Notes under the pieces: generated by a model | Database searches by the model: none | Told to the model about the DNA's origin: nothing | Seen by the model: only the letters and a program-made list of their open reading frames with translations | NCBI GenBank assembly: GCA_030407085.1 | Contig: CM059587.1 | Coordinates: 18,263,001 to 18,327,000 of the forward strand | Direction of reading: 5' to 3' | DNA: 64,000 nucleotides | Source of the DNA: Trichopria drosophilae | Lineage: Eukaryota; Arthropoda; Insecta; Hymenoptera; Diapriidae | Made by a program: the position numbers and the translations under genes | Shown here: piece after piece, positions 1-11,462 of the stretch | Layout of the letters: each line of letters starts with the position of its first letter | Numbering within the stretch: position 1 is the first letter of the stretch

Positions 1-431
1 GAATAAACTCAATTTTTGTAAATAAAATACAGATATTTTGACTTTTTTATTTCCAATTTAATTTTTTTTTTGTTTAAGTTATATATCTTATTAATAAAAA
101 CGACAAAATCTATTCAATGGATGTAAATTGAAACTCGTAAACCGTTGACATGAGTAAAATCAAATTTTTTTGGTCCAAAATAACTATCCACGGAATGACT
201 TCTAAGGGACAGCTTAGTTTTTAAATTAGATTCTACAATCTTTGCGTTTTTTGTAGCGACTCGTAAAGATGAAGCAATAGCGAGTGTCTTTCTTTGGCTC
301 AAATGCAAACTTGATTGAAACCATCAACTGGAAACAATAACTTTGTTTTTCCTTAGCAAAGTAAACAACTTTTAGTTTGGGATTTAGCCTTCTGCATTTT
401 TACTAACCTTAAGTTTCATATTTGTTGATTT
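1..431. other. AT-rich non-coding DNA upstream of a LINE fragment
   Basis: No reading frame here looks like protein. In particular I see nothing resembling the start of a VHS domain, which is what the missing first coding exon of Hrs would encode. It is probably Hrs intron 1 or upstream DNA. Confidence 0.5.
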
Positions 432-1217
432 ATGGTATTCAGGCAACTAAATACGAAAACAAAACGAAATTTCCATTATAAAAACATCTTAACTGTCAAT
501 ATAAAAAAGACAAAACTAATAACTTTCGGATGTTATGCGGATAGCGTACCTTTAATAAATAATATTACGTTCGATGTTAATGGAAATTACATAGAAATCG
601 AAAGAGTTAACTCTATTAAATATTTAGGCATAACTGTTGATAGTCATCTGAGATGGAGAGAGCATGTAACTGCGATTACCAAAAAACTAAGGCATTTTCC
701 ATACATTTTCACAAAACTGCGAAATTTTTTAAATTTAAAAAACCTACGGCAAATTTACTACGCGCTATTTGACTCAATAATAAGGTATGCCATAATTGCT
801 TGGGGTGGTACATTTAACAATGTAGTAAAACCCTTAGAAGTCCTGCAGAAAAGAATTATTAAACGGATATATAACAAAAACAACTTGTTTCCAACGAATG
901 AATTATTTCTAATTAGCAATATTCTGGATATACGGAAAACCTTCTGTTATGAAGCTGCTCTGTATCTAATCAAAGATAAATCCATAATTTTTAAGCAACA
1001 TTTTCAAAACACACGTAGTAAGGAAAAATTTTTAGCACAAATTCCAAAATGATCTAAAACTATTGGGCAAAGAGCATATGATTATATAGGACTTAAAATT
1101 TTAAATGTACTACCTCAATCAATACGTACTGCAAGTAAGGTAACAAGCTACATTAAAAAAACCATTGTAATACATATTAAGGAATCAAATACCACTGCAA
1201 AACATCTGTTCCAATAA
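432..1217 (+). pseudogene. LINE (non-LTR) reverse transcriptase, C-terminal part, one internal stop
   Basis: The frame resembles the region after the catalytic YADD box of non-LTR reverse transcriptases: N-x-K-x-T-K-L-I-T-F, then the hallmark block IKYLGITVDSHLRWREHV, then a thumb-like stretch with YALFDSIIRYAIIAWGG and LEVLQKRIIKRI. A TGA at 1050-1052 interrupts it, but the same frame continues (starting TIGQRAYDYIGLKILN) to a stop at 1215-1217. The fingers and YADD box are missing upstream, so this is a dead 5'-truncated fragment. The clade (Jockey/CR1-like) is not resolved. Confidence 0.8.
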
Positions 1218-1368
1218 TCGATAGGCATTCACTAAGTTGTTATATTATATAAAATGTTTTATAACAATTATATTTTTAATAATTTATTGTTATCGAACCC
1301 CCAGGGTATCTTAAACGATTTTGTTTACGATATTTATCCATGATATTTGTGACATATTTCAATTTGTT

Positions 1369-1525
1369 AACCAGCTTTTGTATGCAGACGATTTAAATCT
1401 TTATGCAATTATAAAGTCTCCCTTTGATGTCTTTAAATTACAGGGTGATTTACATAATTTGGTTTCTTGATGAACCGCTAACTGCTTATATATAAATGAA
1501 GGTAAATGTAAGCTGTTGCACTAGC
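1369..1525 (+). pseudogene. LINE reverse transcriptase palm fragment with YADD box
   Basis: One frame reads NQLLYADDLNLYAI, the catalytic YADD motif of reverse transcriptase. It continues in the same frame, through two stops (TGATGA near 1469), into TANCLYINEGKCKLL, which resembles the W-x-x-x-N-x-L-x-x-N-x-x-K-C block that normally follows. It lies downstream of the thumb fragment although in an intact enzyme it precedes it. It is decayed and non-functional. Confidence 0.7.
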
Positions 1526-1816
1526 ACGCTTGTGAGGTTATTTAATCAATGTGTAGTAACAGGTGTTTTCCCATCTATGCTAAAAAATGCAACTGTAATT
1601 CCAATTCATAAAAATGGCGACAAAAAACTGGTAGACAATTATAAACTTATTTCCCTGGTATTTCCGGCTGATAAAATTATTAAATAAATATAATATATTG
1701 CACATTGCGCAGTCTGGTTTTAGAGAGAAAAAATCAAATTTGAATTCTATAGGCACATTTGCGAAAAAAGTTCACGATGCTCTTGATGAGGGAATACTAA
1801 CCATTCGCCTTTTCTG
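1523..1816 (+). pseudogene. LINE reverse transcriptase fingers/palm-N fragment
   Basis: The translation resembles the N-terminal part of a non-LTR reverse transcriptase: LFNQCVVTGVFPSMLKNATV, then IPIHKNGDKKLVDNYKLISL, and after a frameshift near 1680, AQSGFREKKSNLNSIGTFAK followed by VHDALDEGIL. In an intact protein this precedes the YADD box, yet here it follows it, so the locus is permuted. Stops and shifts make it non-functional. Confidence 0.7.
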
Positions 1817-2245
1817 ATTTAATTGTTTAAATATATTATAAACAATAGTAAGACATTTTGTTAAGTTTCTATGATTTCAAAATTACTTCTGAATCTGTAT
1901 GGAAGCTGCAGAAAAAAATTAAGATTGAATAGCGGAGTTTGAATCCTCTAAAAGGTATTTTTACATTTAAGTTGAGAACCATTGCTTTTTCGAATCTGTT
2001 GTTGCGAATCTGCTGCCAGTTTCACTGTCATAATTTATGCAGAATTCAAAAATACAATCACGATAATGAATGAAATTAATATGCTAGATCATTATCACGA
2101 TAATCGATATCAGAAATGAAACGTACTTAAACGTACGATTGTGTAATAGACAGTACCAATTTAGATTAACTGTATTTATGAATTTTTTGTTAAGTTTAAA
2201 ATTATGCCGTTTCTAACAAACTTATTTTTTATTTTTCAAATTCAG
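1817..2245. other. Hrs: Intron sequence ending in the Hrs acceptor
   Basis: AT-rich, with no coding signal. It ends in a pyrimidine-rich stretch and a CAG acceptor at 2243-2245, directly before the first visible Hrs exon. A short imperfect repeat of TTATCACGATAA words lies around 2057-2110. Confidence 0.6.
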
Positions 2246-5200
2246 ACCAAAAAATGCCCTGACCTGTATCAATAAGAAAATTGTACACGAAAATCCACAC
2301 ACTGCTCTCTTTGGCTTATTGGTAAGTTATTCAATGGCAATTTGCAAATCATTTTTACGTTGAGTCTACCACTATCCTACGATAACCAAATTATTGATTA
2401 ATTACTGGAGAATAAATGTATTCTGTTAGGTACTTGAGTCTTGCATGAAGAATTGCGGAGCTCTTATTCATGACGAAGTCTGCACCAAGCAGTATATGGA
2501 ACAACTGAAAGAGGTTGTAAAGAGCACTAAACAAGATCAAGTAAAAAGTAAAATTCTAGAGTTGATGCAAGCCTGGGCCTTTGCTTTCAGAAACAATCCA
2601 AAGTATCGAGCAGTGCAGGTATATTACGGCAACAAGAAAACTTATCGTAGGAATGAATTTCATTAAATAAAATATCCAATTTTTCAGGATATCGTACATA
2701 TTCTAAAAGCAGAAAATTATACTTTTCCAACGTTGAAAGAGAGTGATGCAATGTTCAGTTCGAACAATGCACCTGTATGGGTCGATGGTGAAGTTTGCCA
2801 CCGATGTCGAGTAACTTTTACTGTGATTCAACGAAAGCATCATTGCAGAGCTTGTGGTCAAGTATTCTGCGCTGCCTGTTCCGGCAAACTTTCAGTCCTT
2901 CCAAAGTTCGGCATTGAAAAAGAGGTTCGAGTATGCGACACCTGCTACGATTCTATTCACAAGTAAGTTTTTCTCATTACCATTTTTTTTTTATATATGA
3001 TTTTTATATGCAGCTAAATTTTTTGAAAATTCAATAGGCCATCGTCTTCAACATCGAAGGAAACTGACCTTCCAGCTGAATATCTGTCTAGTTCTTTAGC
3101 ACAGCAGCAGCAGGTAAGTTTCCGTTGAAAAAATGTTTCGATATTAATTATTGATGCGAAATATTTACAAACTCAGGTTCCTCCAAGAAAAACAGACGAA
3201 GAGTTGCGGGAAGAAGAGGAATTACAATTGGCTCTTGTTTTGAGTCAAAGTGAAGCTGAGCATAAGGAGAAGGAGAAGAAACGAGCGACTAGTGCAATTC
3301 GTGCAAGTGCTGCAGCATTTTCTAAAGCTACGTACTCCCCACCGTCTTCTCCTGTAAGTTAATTGACTTTTTTTAATACACTTTAGAACTAACGAAAGTA
3401 TTTTTGCAATAGGGACCAAGCCCTTCGAGAATTCAAGATGAGGATGACGAGCCAGAAATGGCGAAATACATGAACCGTGAATACTGGGAGCAAAGGCATT
3501 CGATGCTAGAAGAGCAGAATTCTCGAACTTCCGTAACGAGTCCCTCTGCACCAAACATTAGCAGTCCAATGCCGCAAAAAGTGATTGCCGCTAAGGAGCA
3601 AAATGGTGAAATCGACACCCAAATGGAAGCATTCGTAAAGATGCTGAAGTCTAATGTGGAAATTTTTGTTAATCGAATGAAAAGTGACTCGTCGCGAGGA
3701 AGGTCCATTGCTAACGACAGTTCAGTCCAGAACCTCTTCGGCAACATTACAAACATGCACTCGATGTAAGTAAAAAAATACAAAATTTGGGGAACATAAT
3801 GATTCATGTTTATTTATTTTAGGCTTCTGCGACATATTCAAGATCAGGAAGACAAAAGAGTTCGGTTCGAGCTCCTGCAGGACAAACTGGTGCAGATAAA
3901 AGATGCTCGAGCAGCCTTAGATGACCTTCGAGCTGAGCATCGAGACAAGTTACGCCAGCAGGCAGAAGAGGCTGAACGCCAGCGACAGCAACAGATGGCA
4001 CAGAAATTGGAGATCATGCGAAAGAAAAAGCAAGAGTACCTTCAGTACCAACACGAACTCATGATGCAACGAATGGAGGAGGAAAAACGCGAGATGCAAA
4101 TGCGACAGGAACAACAAAAACAACAATACATGATGGGCAAGTATTTGACGCAGTCACAATCAGTAAAGTCTGAAACACGCTTAAACCACTTTCCTGCCGC
4201 ATGTACTCATCCTTGCACGAAACATTTTTTTCTAACATTTCCACTTACGTTAAGTTATAATTATTATTTTTAAAGTATTGCTAACACAAGAAATGTTCTT
4301 CCGAACAGGAAGTTACCAAGCGGTTTCAGGCTTTATGGGGGGACCTCCGACTCAGGGATCGCCGGTACGACATGTGCAATATCCGCAAGCAGCTGGCAAC
4401 ATTCCATATAACGGTATGTCTCCAACGAATCAGGGAGTCTACGGTTACCCACCCGTAGGAATGAGCCAATATCCGATGCCCGGTTACGGAATGCCTCAGC
4501 AACCTCATCCAATGTCTGGACATCAGCCACGTATGATGGAGACCGGTCCCGGAACCATGGAGCAAACACCGGCCGATCCTTCGGTGCAGGCAAGGGAGAG
4601 CCTCGGTCGTGTCACTGTCTCCGGACCTGGAATGGTAAGCAAAGATTAAATTTAATTAAATATACTGATAATTTGTAGGTATCGACAAATATTAAGTAGC
4701 TAATTTGGCAAAGTTTCCTGCATGGTGGCCACCGTCAGGGAAAACCGGGAAATCAGGGAAAAGTCAGGGAATTTCAAAATTGGTCAGGGAAAAAGTAAAT
4801 TGTAGACAAATCTTGAAAAAGTGAAAAACATTATTTAACAAAAAATCGCACAATTTCATATTCAGAAAAATGCTTTATTTTATCGTGTTTCGCATAAAAT
4901 TCTTTTAAATGATTTTAAATGCTTTCTCACAAATTTAAACAAATATTGACGTTTTTTATCAATAACATATTTCAGTTTTGAACATTTTCGACCGATCTCA
5001 CCAAAAACCAACAATTTTGAGAAAAAAAATAATCTTAAATTAAATATATTTGTGGTACTGCTCAGTTTTAAACGTTCTGGTACATTGCAACAAAAATAAA
5101 CACGTTTAACAATAACACATTTCGCTATTGAATATATTCTAACAGATTTGAATAAAATTTAATAGTTTAACAAAAATAAATGCAAACAATTTTATATTCA

Positions 5201-8200
5201 AAGATATTTATCTTTCTATAAAGATACTTTACAGAATATTTCAAAAATATTTGCCATACTAATTCTCTATTTAAACAAATATTTGTATAAATAAAACCTT
5301 TTGAAAATGATAGAAAACTTTCATACATTTTTTTAAATCTTCAAAAATCTTTGAAATTGCATAAAAAGGCTAAAAATCGTAGAAAAATTTTTAAAATGTT
5401 AAAAACAGCACAAAACTCCCAAATTTTGAGAATATTAATTTGTTTAAATGATTATTTTACCATTTCTATTTTAAGTAGTTGATATTTGTCCAATAGTATT
5501 TGAAAAATATAAAATTTATGGCAATTTTTTGTTATTGTCAACATTCGTAAGAATTTTAACAATACTTTGAATATACTGTTCAAAATCGCCTAAATTCTAA
5601 AATTTATCAACATTTATAATTATTGTCTAACATATTACCGCAGAACTTGACATTTTATAACAAATTTTGAGAACCCTCAACAAATTTTCTACTATTATTA
5701 TGAATTAAACACGAAAAAATCCGCAGGAACATGAGTTTTTTTTTCTGGTTTTTTATAGATAATATGTTTTAGAATATACTACTCGTTGTTGATTGAAAAA
5801 ATAAAGAATTTATTGAAAATGTGTAGCTGTTTTTAAAACATTTTTATCCGTATTGTTTATTTTTAATAGATATCATTAAAATATTGGTCAGGGAAAAATC
5901 TGGGAAAAGTCAGGGAATTTTTTTCCGAGAAAAAAGCGGCCACCATGTCCTGATTTCTTAGTTGTTTAGTTTAAAGTTTCTTAATTGTTGATATAAACTT
6001 AAAAAAAATAAATTTCCAATTACACAATTCTACTTTTTTCTTTTTTATTAATTTAGAGTAATAATAAAATAATAGTACAAAGAACATTGAGAAGGTGAAT
6101 TGAATGAATTATTAATTTTTGTCAGAAAGTTTCAAAAAACTTGTAGAAAAAGTTTACTTTTACATGGTAAATGCGCTTATTAATATAAATACCTATAGCG
6201 TTTTATTTAAATCTCATAAAATTCGATTATACTTACAAATACGCAATCATTAAAGAGAATTTGTTATTTATTTCGCATAAAATCACGAATTAATTTATTT
6301 ACAAAATCTCAAATGTTCAATTGTGCACTAAATATGCAGGATCGTCAAACAAATTAAGTTTATTTCTACTAAAGTAATAAAAATTGTCGATAAATGGATA
6401 CGCTTGCTTGCTCGGACCAATAACCGAAACCACAACATCTTAAATTATTTAAGCAATGTTTTGTATGTTTCAATAAAACGTGGAGTTTTAATGTTTCGGA
6501 TATCTCAGATGTTGCTCTAAAGCTTTATCTAATTCTGCTAAACGTATGTTCGAGTATGGTCCAATTTTCGTCGAGGTTCGAATTTGTCAGGTTCGTTCAA
6601 AAGTTTTCAGCAGGCATTTATTTATTTTCATTTATTCATTAATTATATTATAGCAATTAAAGTTGAAAATCATGTTTGAAAACTAAATATAAATATGATT
6701 AATTTAAACAAAATGTGTATTTTGTAGATATAATTTGTGGTTTTATGTGAAATAAATAACGAATTCTGTTTTATATAACGATTGCATATGGGTGATTCTC
6801 CGGAAACAGGGCATTTTCGTGTCTTTACATTATATCTTACAAAAACTTTGACAATAAATTATTAAATTTCAATAGAAATGTTAAATAAATATCCCTGGCC
6901 CATGTTAATTTGAAAAAATAATACTTTTGTTACAAAAAACTGGTGTAAAATGACATTTAAAGACTAAAAGTAGCATTTTTGATATGTCCAAACCTCTAAG
7001 TTCAAAACTTTAAAATATTAGCGCTATTAAGAAACCGAATTATTTTAATTTATTCAAATAATATTTCTATAGCTCAAACTGTACAATTTCTCTCTGTATA
7101 ATATTTAATTAAATCAATATATATACTTATAATTATTGAAATATTAATGTCTTAAGAAATTTCTCTGAGGTAACGACAATGCGTAAACTGGTATAAATCA
7201 ACTGGAAATAATTAACTAAAACTTATGAGAAAATCAAAGAAAAAACACTACACTTTACTAATCCTCCATAGAAATTTGAAAAGAGAACATATTTACCTCA
7301 TGAACAAGTAAAAACTGTATAAAAATACCACGTATTTTTATTAAATTAATTGTCGTCCTAATTTTGGTATTTTGATACAAACAGCAATTAAAAAACGATG
7401 AAAACTTAAAGATTAAAGGAATAAACGTTACTGCCAATTTGTTTTTAATTTATTATTGTTTAAAATATGTAAAATTGGATTTTTTTACAAATTTTCATTG
7501 TCGTCACCTTCATTATCGTTACCAAACATTTGGCGTATCAGGTACGAAACAAGAACAAAGTGTAACCCGTAGCAGAAAATATTTTTCAAATCATAAATAA
7601 CATTTATATTTCTCTTCCTCTTAGACATTTATTTAAATAAAATTTAAAAAACCACAAAATTAAACTTTATATTTGTTACAACGTTATGAATCAAGTTTAT
7701 TATGAAATAATATTGTTTATTAAAATTATGAATATAATATTATCATTGTAGTTACTAACCAACGACACATTAACTTTAATAAATTTATTTTGTCTAAAAC
7801 TTCTTCAAAAATTCACGTGTTTTTCTTAATTTTTTAATTATTACTTAATAAATAGTTTTCAATTATTCACAAAAATGCACTAAATCAGATATGTACATTA
7901 TGTTTTTGACTCTTTAGAGTTATTTTTTTCAAGTTTTTAACAAGCAATTGTTGGTTTATATAGCCGTATGAAAATGCGTTATAGTAAAAGTCTTCCCCTT
8001 TCCTTTAAAATAATTTTGTAGCGTGACTACTTTAACAATAACTTAACTTGGTGCTAATAAGCAAGAATCCATTAAAAAAAAACGAATTTACAGTAACTTA
8101 AAAAAAAAAATTTTCATTCTTGAAAATGCCCTGTTTTTGGAGAATCACCCATATGTGTAAGTATAATACAACTTTATGAGATTTAAACAGAACGCTATAG

Positions 8201-11200
8201 GGATTTATATTAACTCATTAACGCCTGAAATGACAATTTTTATACTTCATTTTCAATCAAGTATTTCGTATCAAAATCAAAGTTGAAAACAATTGAGAGG
8301 TACGTGTCCTACTGTTTTCGAGGTCGCTCTTCAAGATTCCGAGGTCAAAATTGAGTTTCAGCCATCAGGAATTCCAATATGGCGCCGAATATGAAAAAAA
8401 TTTCCAAAAAATTGGGAATTTCTTATTCTTATCAATTTTTTTCGAGCTATTAGAATATTGGAATTTTCTTGAAACCTTGCATAATGGTGCATAAAATAGT
8501 TGAATTTTAAGAAAAAATTTTACTTTTATACACGGAGAGAAATCTGAAAGGATGAAACTGTAGGTATTCCTTCGCCACTGTACTAAGATTTGGTGCTGGT
8601 GCTGCACCATGTGTCGCGTGATATCAATGTAAGAAACCCACAGTCTCAGACTGTGAAAACGCTTAGGATGAGACTGCAAAACTGCGATGCTTTCTTCGAG
8701 GCTTTCTCCCGCCTAAATTTTACTTTTTAGACTAGGGCTCTCCCGGACTTTTTTGTAGGAAATTTCCTCCTCTACAAAAAGGTTTAGTAAATTTTTGCTC
8801 TATCTTGCACCGTTTTCGATACGGAAGCGATAGAACGAAGAACATCGAGTTTTTAAAACAAAAGATAAACATGGCGTCGGACGCTGAATACGTTGTTTTT
8901 CCTTCTATTGCTTCCGTATCGAAAACGGTGCAAGATAGAGCAAAAATTTACTAAACCTTTTTTGTAGAGGAGGAAATTTCCTACAAAAAAGTCCCCGAGA
9001 GCCCTAGTCTAAAAAGTAAAACTTAGGCGGGAGAAAGCCTCGAAGAAAGAATCGCAGTTTTGCAGTCTCATCCTAAGCGTTTTCACAGTCTGAGACTGTG
9101 GGTTTCTTACATTGATATCACGCGACACATGGTGCAGCACCAGCACCAAATCTTAGTACAGTGGCGAAGGAATACCTACAGTTTCATCCTTTCAGATTTC
9201 TCTCCGTGTACCCTACATTTTTCCAACGACCTCAAATGGCGTCAACAATAAAAATTTCTTTGAGAAATCTCTGGACGCTCTAACTCAAAAACTACGAACT
9301 TTTAAAAAAAATTACCAGAATGAAAAATTCTTAAAATTCATTAAGCGATATAGTGGAATTTTTTCAAAATTTTTTGATGACATTTTGAGAAATTTTTTTC
9401 AACATTTTTTTCAAAATTGTAATTTATTTACAAAAAATTCTGAAAAATATTTAGTGTATTCTCTGATGAATTGTAAGAGTTATTTATTCTTTGCAATTTT
9501 TTTGAAAAGTTGATAGTTTTCGAGGAAATGAATTTCAAATATTATAGTTTAGGATTTTTTCCCCCAAAAAACTATCAACTATTGGAAAAAATTGCAAAGA
9601 ACAAAAAACTCGTAGAATTCATAATTGAATACACCAAATTTTTTCAGAATTTTTCATAAATAAAGTATAATTTTGAAAAAAATTTTGAAAAAAAATTTCT
9701 CAAAATGTCATCACAAAAATCTGAAAAAATTCCTCCATATTTCTCGATTAATTCTAAGAACATTTCATTCTTAGCATTTTTTATAACAGCACGTAGGTTT
9801 TGAGGTAGAACGTTCAGAAATTTTTCAAAGAAATTTTCATTGTTGACGCCATTTTGAGGTCGTTAGAATGATGTAGGGTATAAAAGTAAAATTTTTTCTT
9901 AAAATTCAACTGTTTTATGCACCATTATGCAAGGTCCCAATAGAATTCCAATATTCTAATAGCTCGAAAAAAATTGATAGGAATAAATAATTCCCAATTT
10001 TTTGGACTTTTTAAAAAAATTCGGCGCCATATTGGCATTCCTGATGGCTGAAACTCAATTTTGACCTCGGAATCTTGAAGAGCGACCTCGAAAACAATAG
10101 GATTTGTACCTTTCAATTGTTTTCAACTTCAATTTTGATATGAAATACTTGATTGAAAATGAAGTATAAAAAATGCCGTTTCAGGCGTTAATGGGTTAAT
10201 AAGCGTACTTAGTATGTAAAAGTACACTTTTTATTCAAATTTTATGAAACTTTCTGACAAAAGTAATTAATTCAATTCACCTTCCCAATACACGTTCTTT
10301 TTACTATTATTTTATTATTACTATGAATTAATAAAAATTAAAAAAGTAGAATTGTGTCGTTGGAAATTTTTTTTTCAATTTATACGAACAATTAAGCAGA
10401 TATGATTTCAAATGAAATTGATTTTTACATTTAATGACATTTACAATAAGATCCCATGGTCAGATTTGGTTGACAATTTGTGTGAACTTTAAACTTGTTC
10501 AAGAACACTGTGCTTAGTGCAAGCTTAATAATTATGACAGATTAAAACACACAGGCATTTCATTGCACGTCTTTGGGTTTGTGACATGCCAAAGAACTGA
10601 CGTTTTGGGAACATTTATTGCTTTTTTACAAACTTTTATTTCAAACAAATAGCCTAACTTTGGTCACCGAATAAAATACTATGAATTGTTTTAAAATAAA
10701 ATAAAATATTAAAAAAATATGACAACACTTCATTCCTACTGACTGATGACATAGAGTTACCCATTATTTGTAGAATTACCCATATTTAGAAACATTAATT
10801 TATCATCAGACGATTGAAAGAAATTTTATCTACTGAAAATGGATAAAAAAACATAAAAACATAATGGAATCGAAAAAATGTCCAAAGAAACATTTCTGGA
10901 TTTATTTAAATAATTAACAATAATTTTCTTACGGCAATATGGCTGTAATGTTAGTAAACATTGATATAATTGCATTTTGTAGCAAATGCCACCGATGGCA
11001 GGAGCACCGTCGCAACCAATGCCACCCGGTCACAAGGGGCCGCCACCAGGCATGATGCCTCACATGGGTATGGTAGGTCAACCACCGCCAGGTCACATGA
11101 TGCAACCACCGGTAGGTCCAAATCCAATGGGAGGTGCGGTACAAATCGTGCCAAATCAAATGTTGCCCAGGCAACCGATGATGATGCCAGGACAAAACGT

Positions 11201-11462
11201 CGTGCCGGGTCAAATCGCTCAGCAACAACATGCACAGCAGCCTCACGGCCCTGGCGCTAACATTCCCGTACCTGGTGCTGGTCAAATGCTGACGAGCAAT
11301 GGACCTATGCCCAATACACAATCCGTGCCTACAATGCCAGGGGGTTTGCAACCGATGCAGGCACCAGCTCCAGTTGCAGCTCAGGGACCATCGATGCCAT
11401 TCCAACCACCGGCGAAGGAAGATCCGAAACCCGATACCGCCGAACTCATTTCTTTCGACTGA
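2246..11462 (+). CDS. Hrs: Hrs/HGS, ESCRT-0 ubiquitin-sorting subunit (5' partial, nine exons visible)
   Basis: Hrs pairs with STAM as ESCRT-0. It binds PI3P on early endosomes, captures ubiquitinated cargo, recruits clathrin and hands cargo to ESCRT-I. Coding exons: 2246-2321, 2430-2618, 2688-2962, 3038-3113, 3177-3353, 3413-3765, 3823-4136, 4309-4634 and 10983-11462, giving 754 visible residues. Order: VHS domain lacking its first helices (to about residue 105); FYVE zinc finger (about 119-180) with WVDG, four CxxC-type pairs and RKHHCRACG; a UIM (about 216-234, EEELQLALVLSQSEAE); a helical coiled-coil segment (about 300-480) with DKLVQIKDARAALDDLRAEH; and a Met/Pro/Gln-rich tail ending in the clathrin-box-like LISFD. 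Splice phases are consistent throughout. Introns are 57-172 bp except the last (6.35 kb), which is full of transposons. The start codon and roughly 35 N-terminal residues lie outside the window. Assignment is very secure; the exon 7/8 junction is less certain because a GC donor is inferred. Confidence 0.96.
4137..4308 (+). other. Hrs: Probable GC-AG intron of Hrs
   Basis: The donor at 4137 reads G|GCAAGTAT and the acceptor ends CAG at 4306-4308; joining them keeps the frame (MMG, then SYQAV). The alternative GT donor at 4141 (AA|GTATTT) must use a poorer acceptor (GAAG ending at 4312) and gives MMGNYQAV. Both ends score better by eye in the GC-AG model. Confidence 0.6.
4721..5947. mobile_element. 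1.2-kb element with GTCAGGGAAA subrepeats, 10-bp inverted ends and 5-bp TSD
   Basis: The element starts CATGGTGGCC and ends with its reverse complement GGCCACCATG. TCCTG lies on both sides (4716-4720 and 5948-5952), consistent with a 5-bp target duplication. Just inside both ends are runs of GTCAGGGAAA and CGGGAAA words, in the same orientation at both ends rather than inverted. The AT-rich interior has no long frame. It sits in the last Hrs intron. The superfamily is not assigned. Confidence 0.75.
6790..8150. mobile_element. 1.36-kb transposon, GGGTGATTCTC inverted ends, ATAT TSD
   Basis: The ends are inverted repeats of about 29 bp starting GGGTGATTCTCC and continuing AAACAGGGCATTTTC with two mismatches. 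ATAT flanks both sides (6786-6789 and 8151-8154). The interior is AT-rich and lacks a recognisable transposase, so it looks non-autonomous. It is inserted in the right arm of the fold-back element. A further left end of the same kind occurs at 37438. Confidence 0.8.
8214..10195. mobile_element. piggyBac-type MITE, copy 1 (interrupted by a palindromic element)
   Basis: TTAA lies immediately outside both ends (8210-8213 and 10196-10199), and the termini read CTCATTAACGCCTGAAA and its near complement. TTAA targeting and C-C-C-like starts are features of the piggyBac superfamily. Inverted arms run for several hundred bases. Without the inserted palindrome (8531-9210) its length is 1302 bp, nearly the same as copy 2 at 18190-19494. 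There is no transposase. Confidence 0.85.
8531..9208. mobile_element. Near-perfect palindromic element, 678 bp, TA target duplication
   Basis: Arms of about 310 bp are inverted copies around a spacer near 8843-8897. Ends read CACGGAGAGAAAT, and TA flanks both sides (8529-8530 and 9209-9210). Comparison with copy 2 of the host MITE (TTTTATACCCTA) shows the empty site, confirming insertion at TA as in Tc1/mariner-type MITEs. The spacer holds an ATG in an AAACATGG context (8871) opening a 27-codon frame that ends in the right arm (stop 8952-8954); its meaning is unknown. Mirror-image frames in the two arms are a consequence of the palindrome. Confidence 0.85.
10397..10982 (+). other. Hrs: 3' part of the last Hrs intron
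   Basis: AT-rich intron sequence ending at the TAG acceptor at 10980-10982. I see no repeat or gene in it. The acceptor joins in phase to CAA ATG CCA of the last exon. Confidence 0.7.

Larger units (their letters stand above)
5980..10396. mobile_element. Fold-back element with about 340-bp inverted arms, split by two later insertions
   Basis: Left arm 5980-6306 is repeated inverted as three pieces: 6719-6785, 8155-8213 and 10200-10396. Removing the GGGTGATTCTC element (6790-8150 plus one ATAT) and the piggyBac-type MITE (8214-10195 plus one TTAA) restores a continuous right arm across both junctions. The ancestral element was therefore about 1.0 kb with a spacer near 6307-6718. No coding frame is evident. 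The outer limits are taken from CTTAATTGTT/AACAATTAAG and could be off by a few bases. Confidence 0.75.

Noticed and set aside
1..2245. First Hrs coding exon within the window
   Set aside because: I looked for the start of a VHS domain in all forward frames and found none. The exon must lie upstream of the window.
8365..9251. Two mirror-image ORFs sharing the same N-terminal peptide
   Set aside because: They lie in the two arms of a near-perfect palindrome, so identical frames on opposite strands are expected. They show no domain and cross into unrelated MITE sequence.
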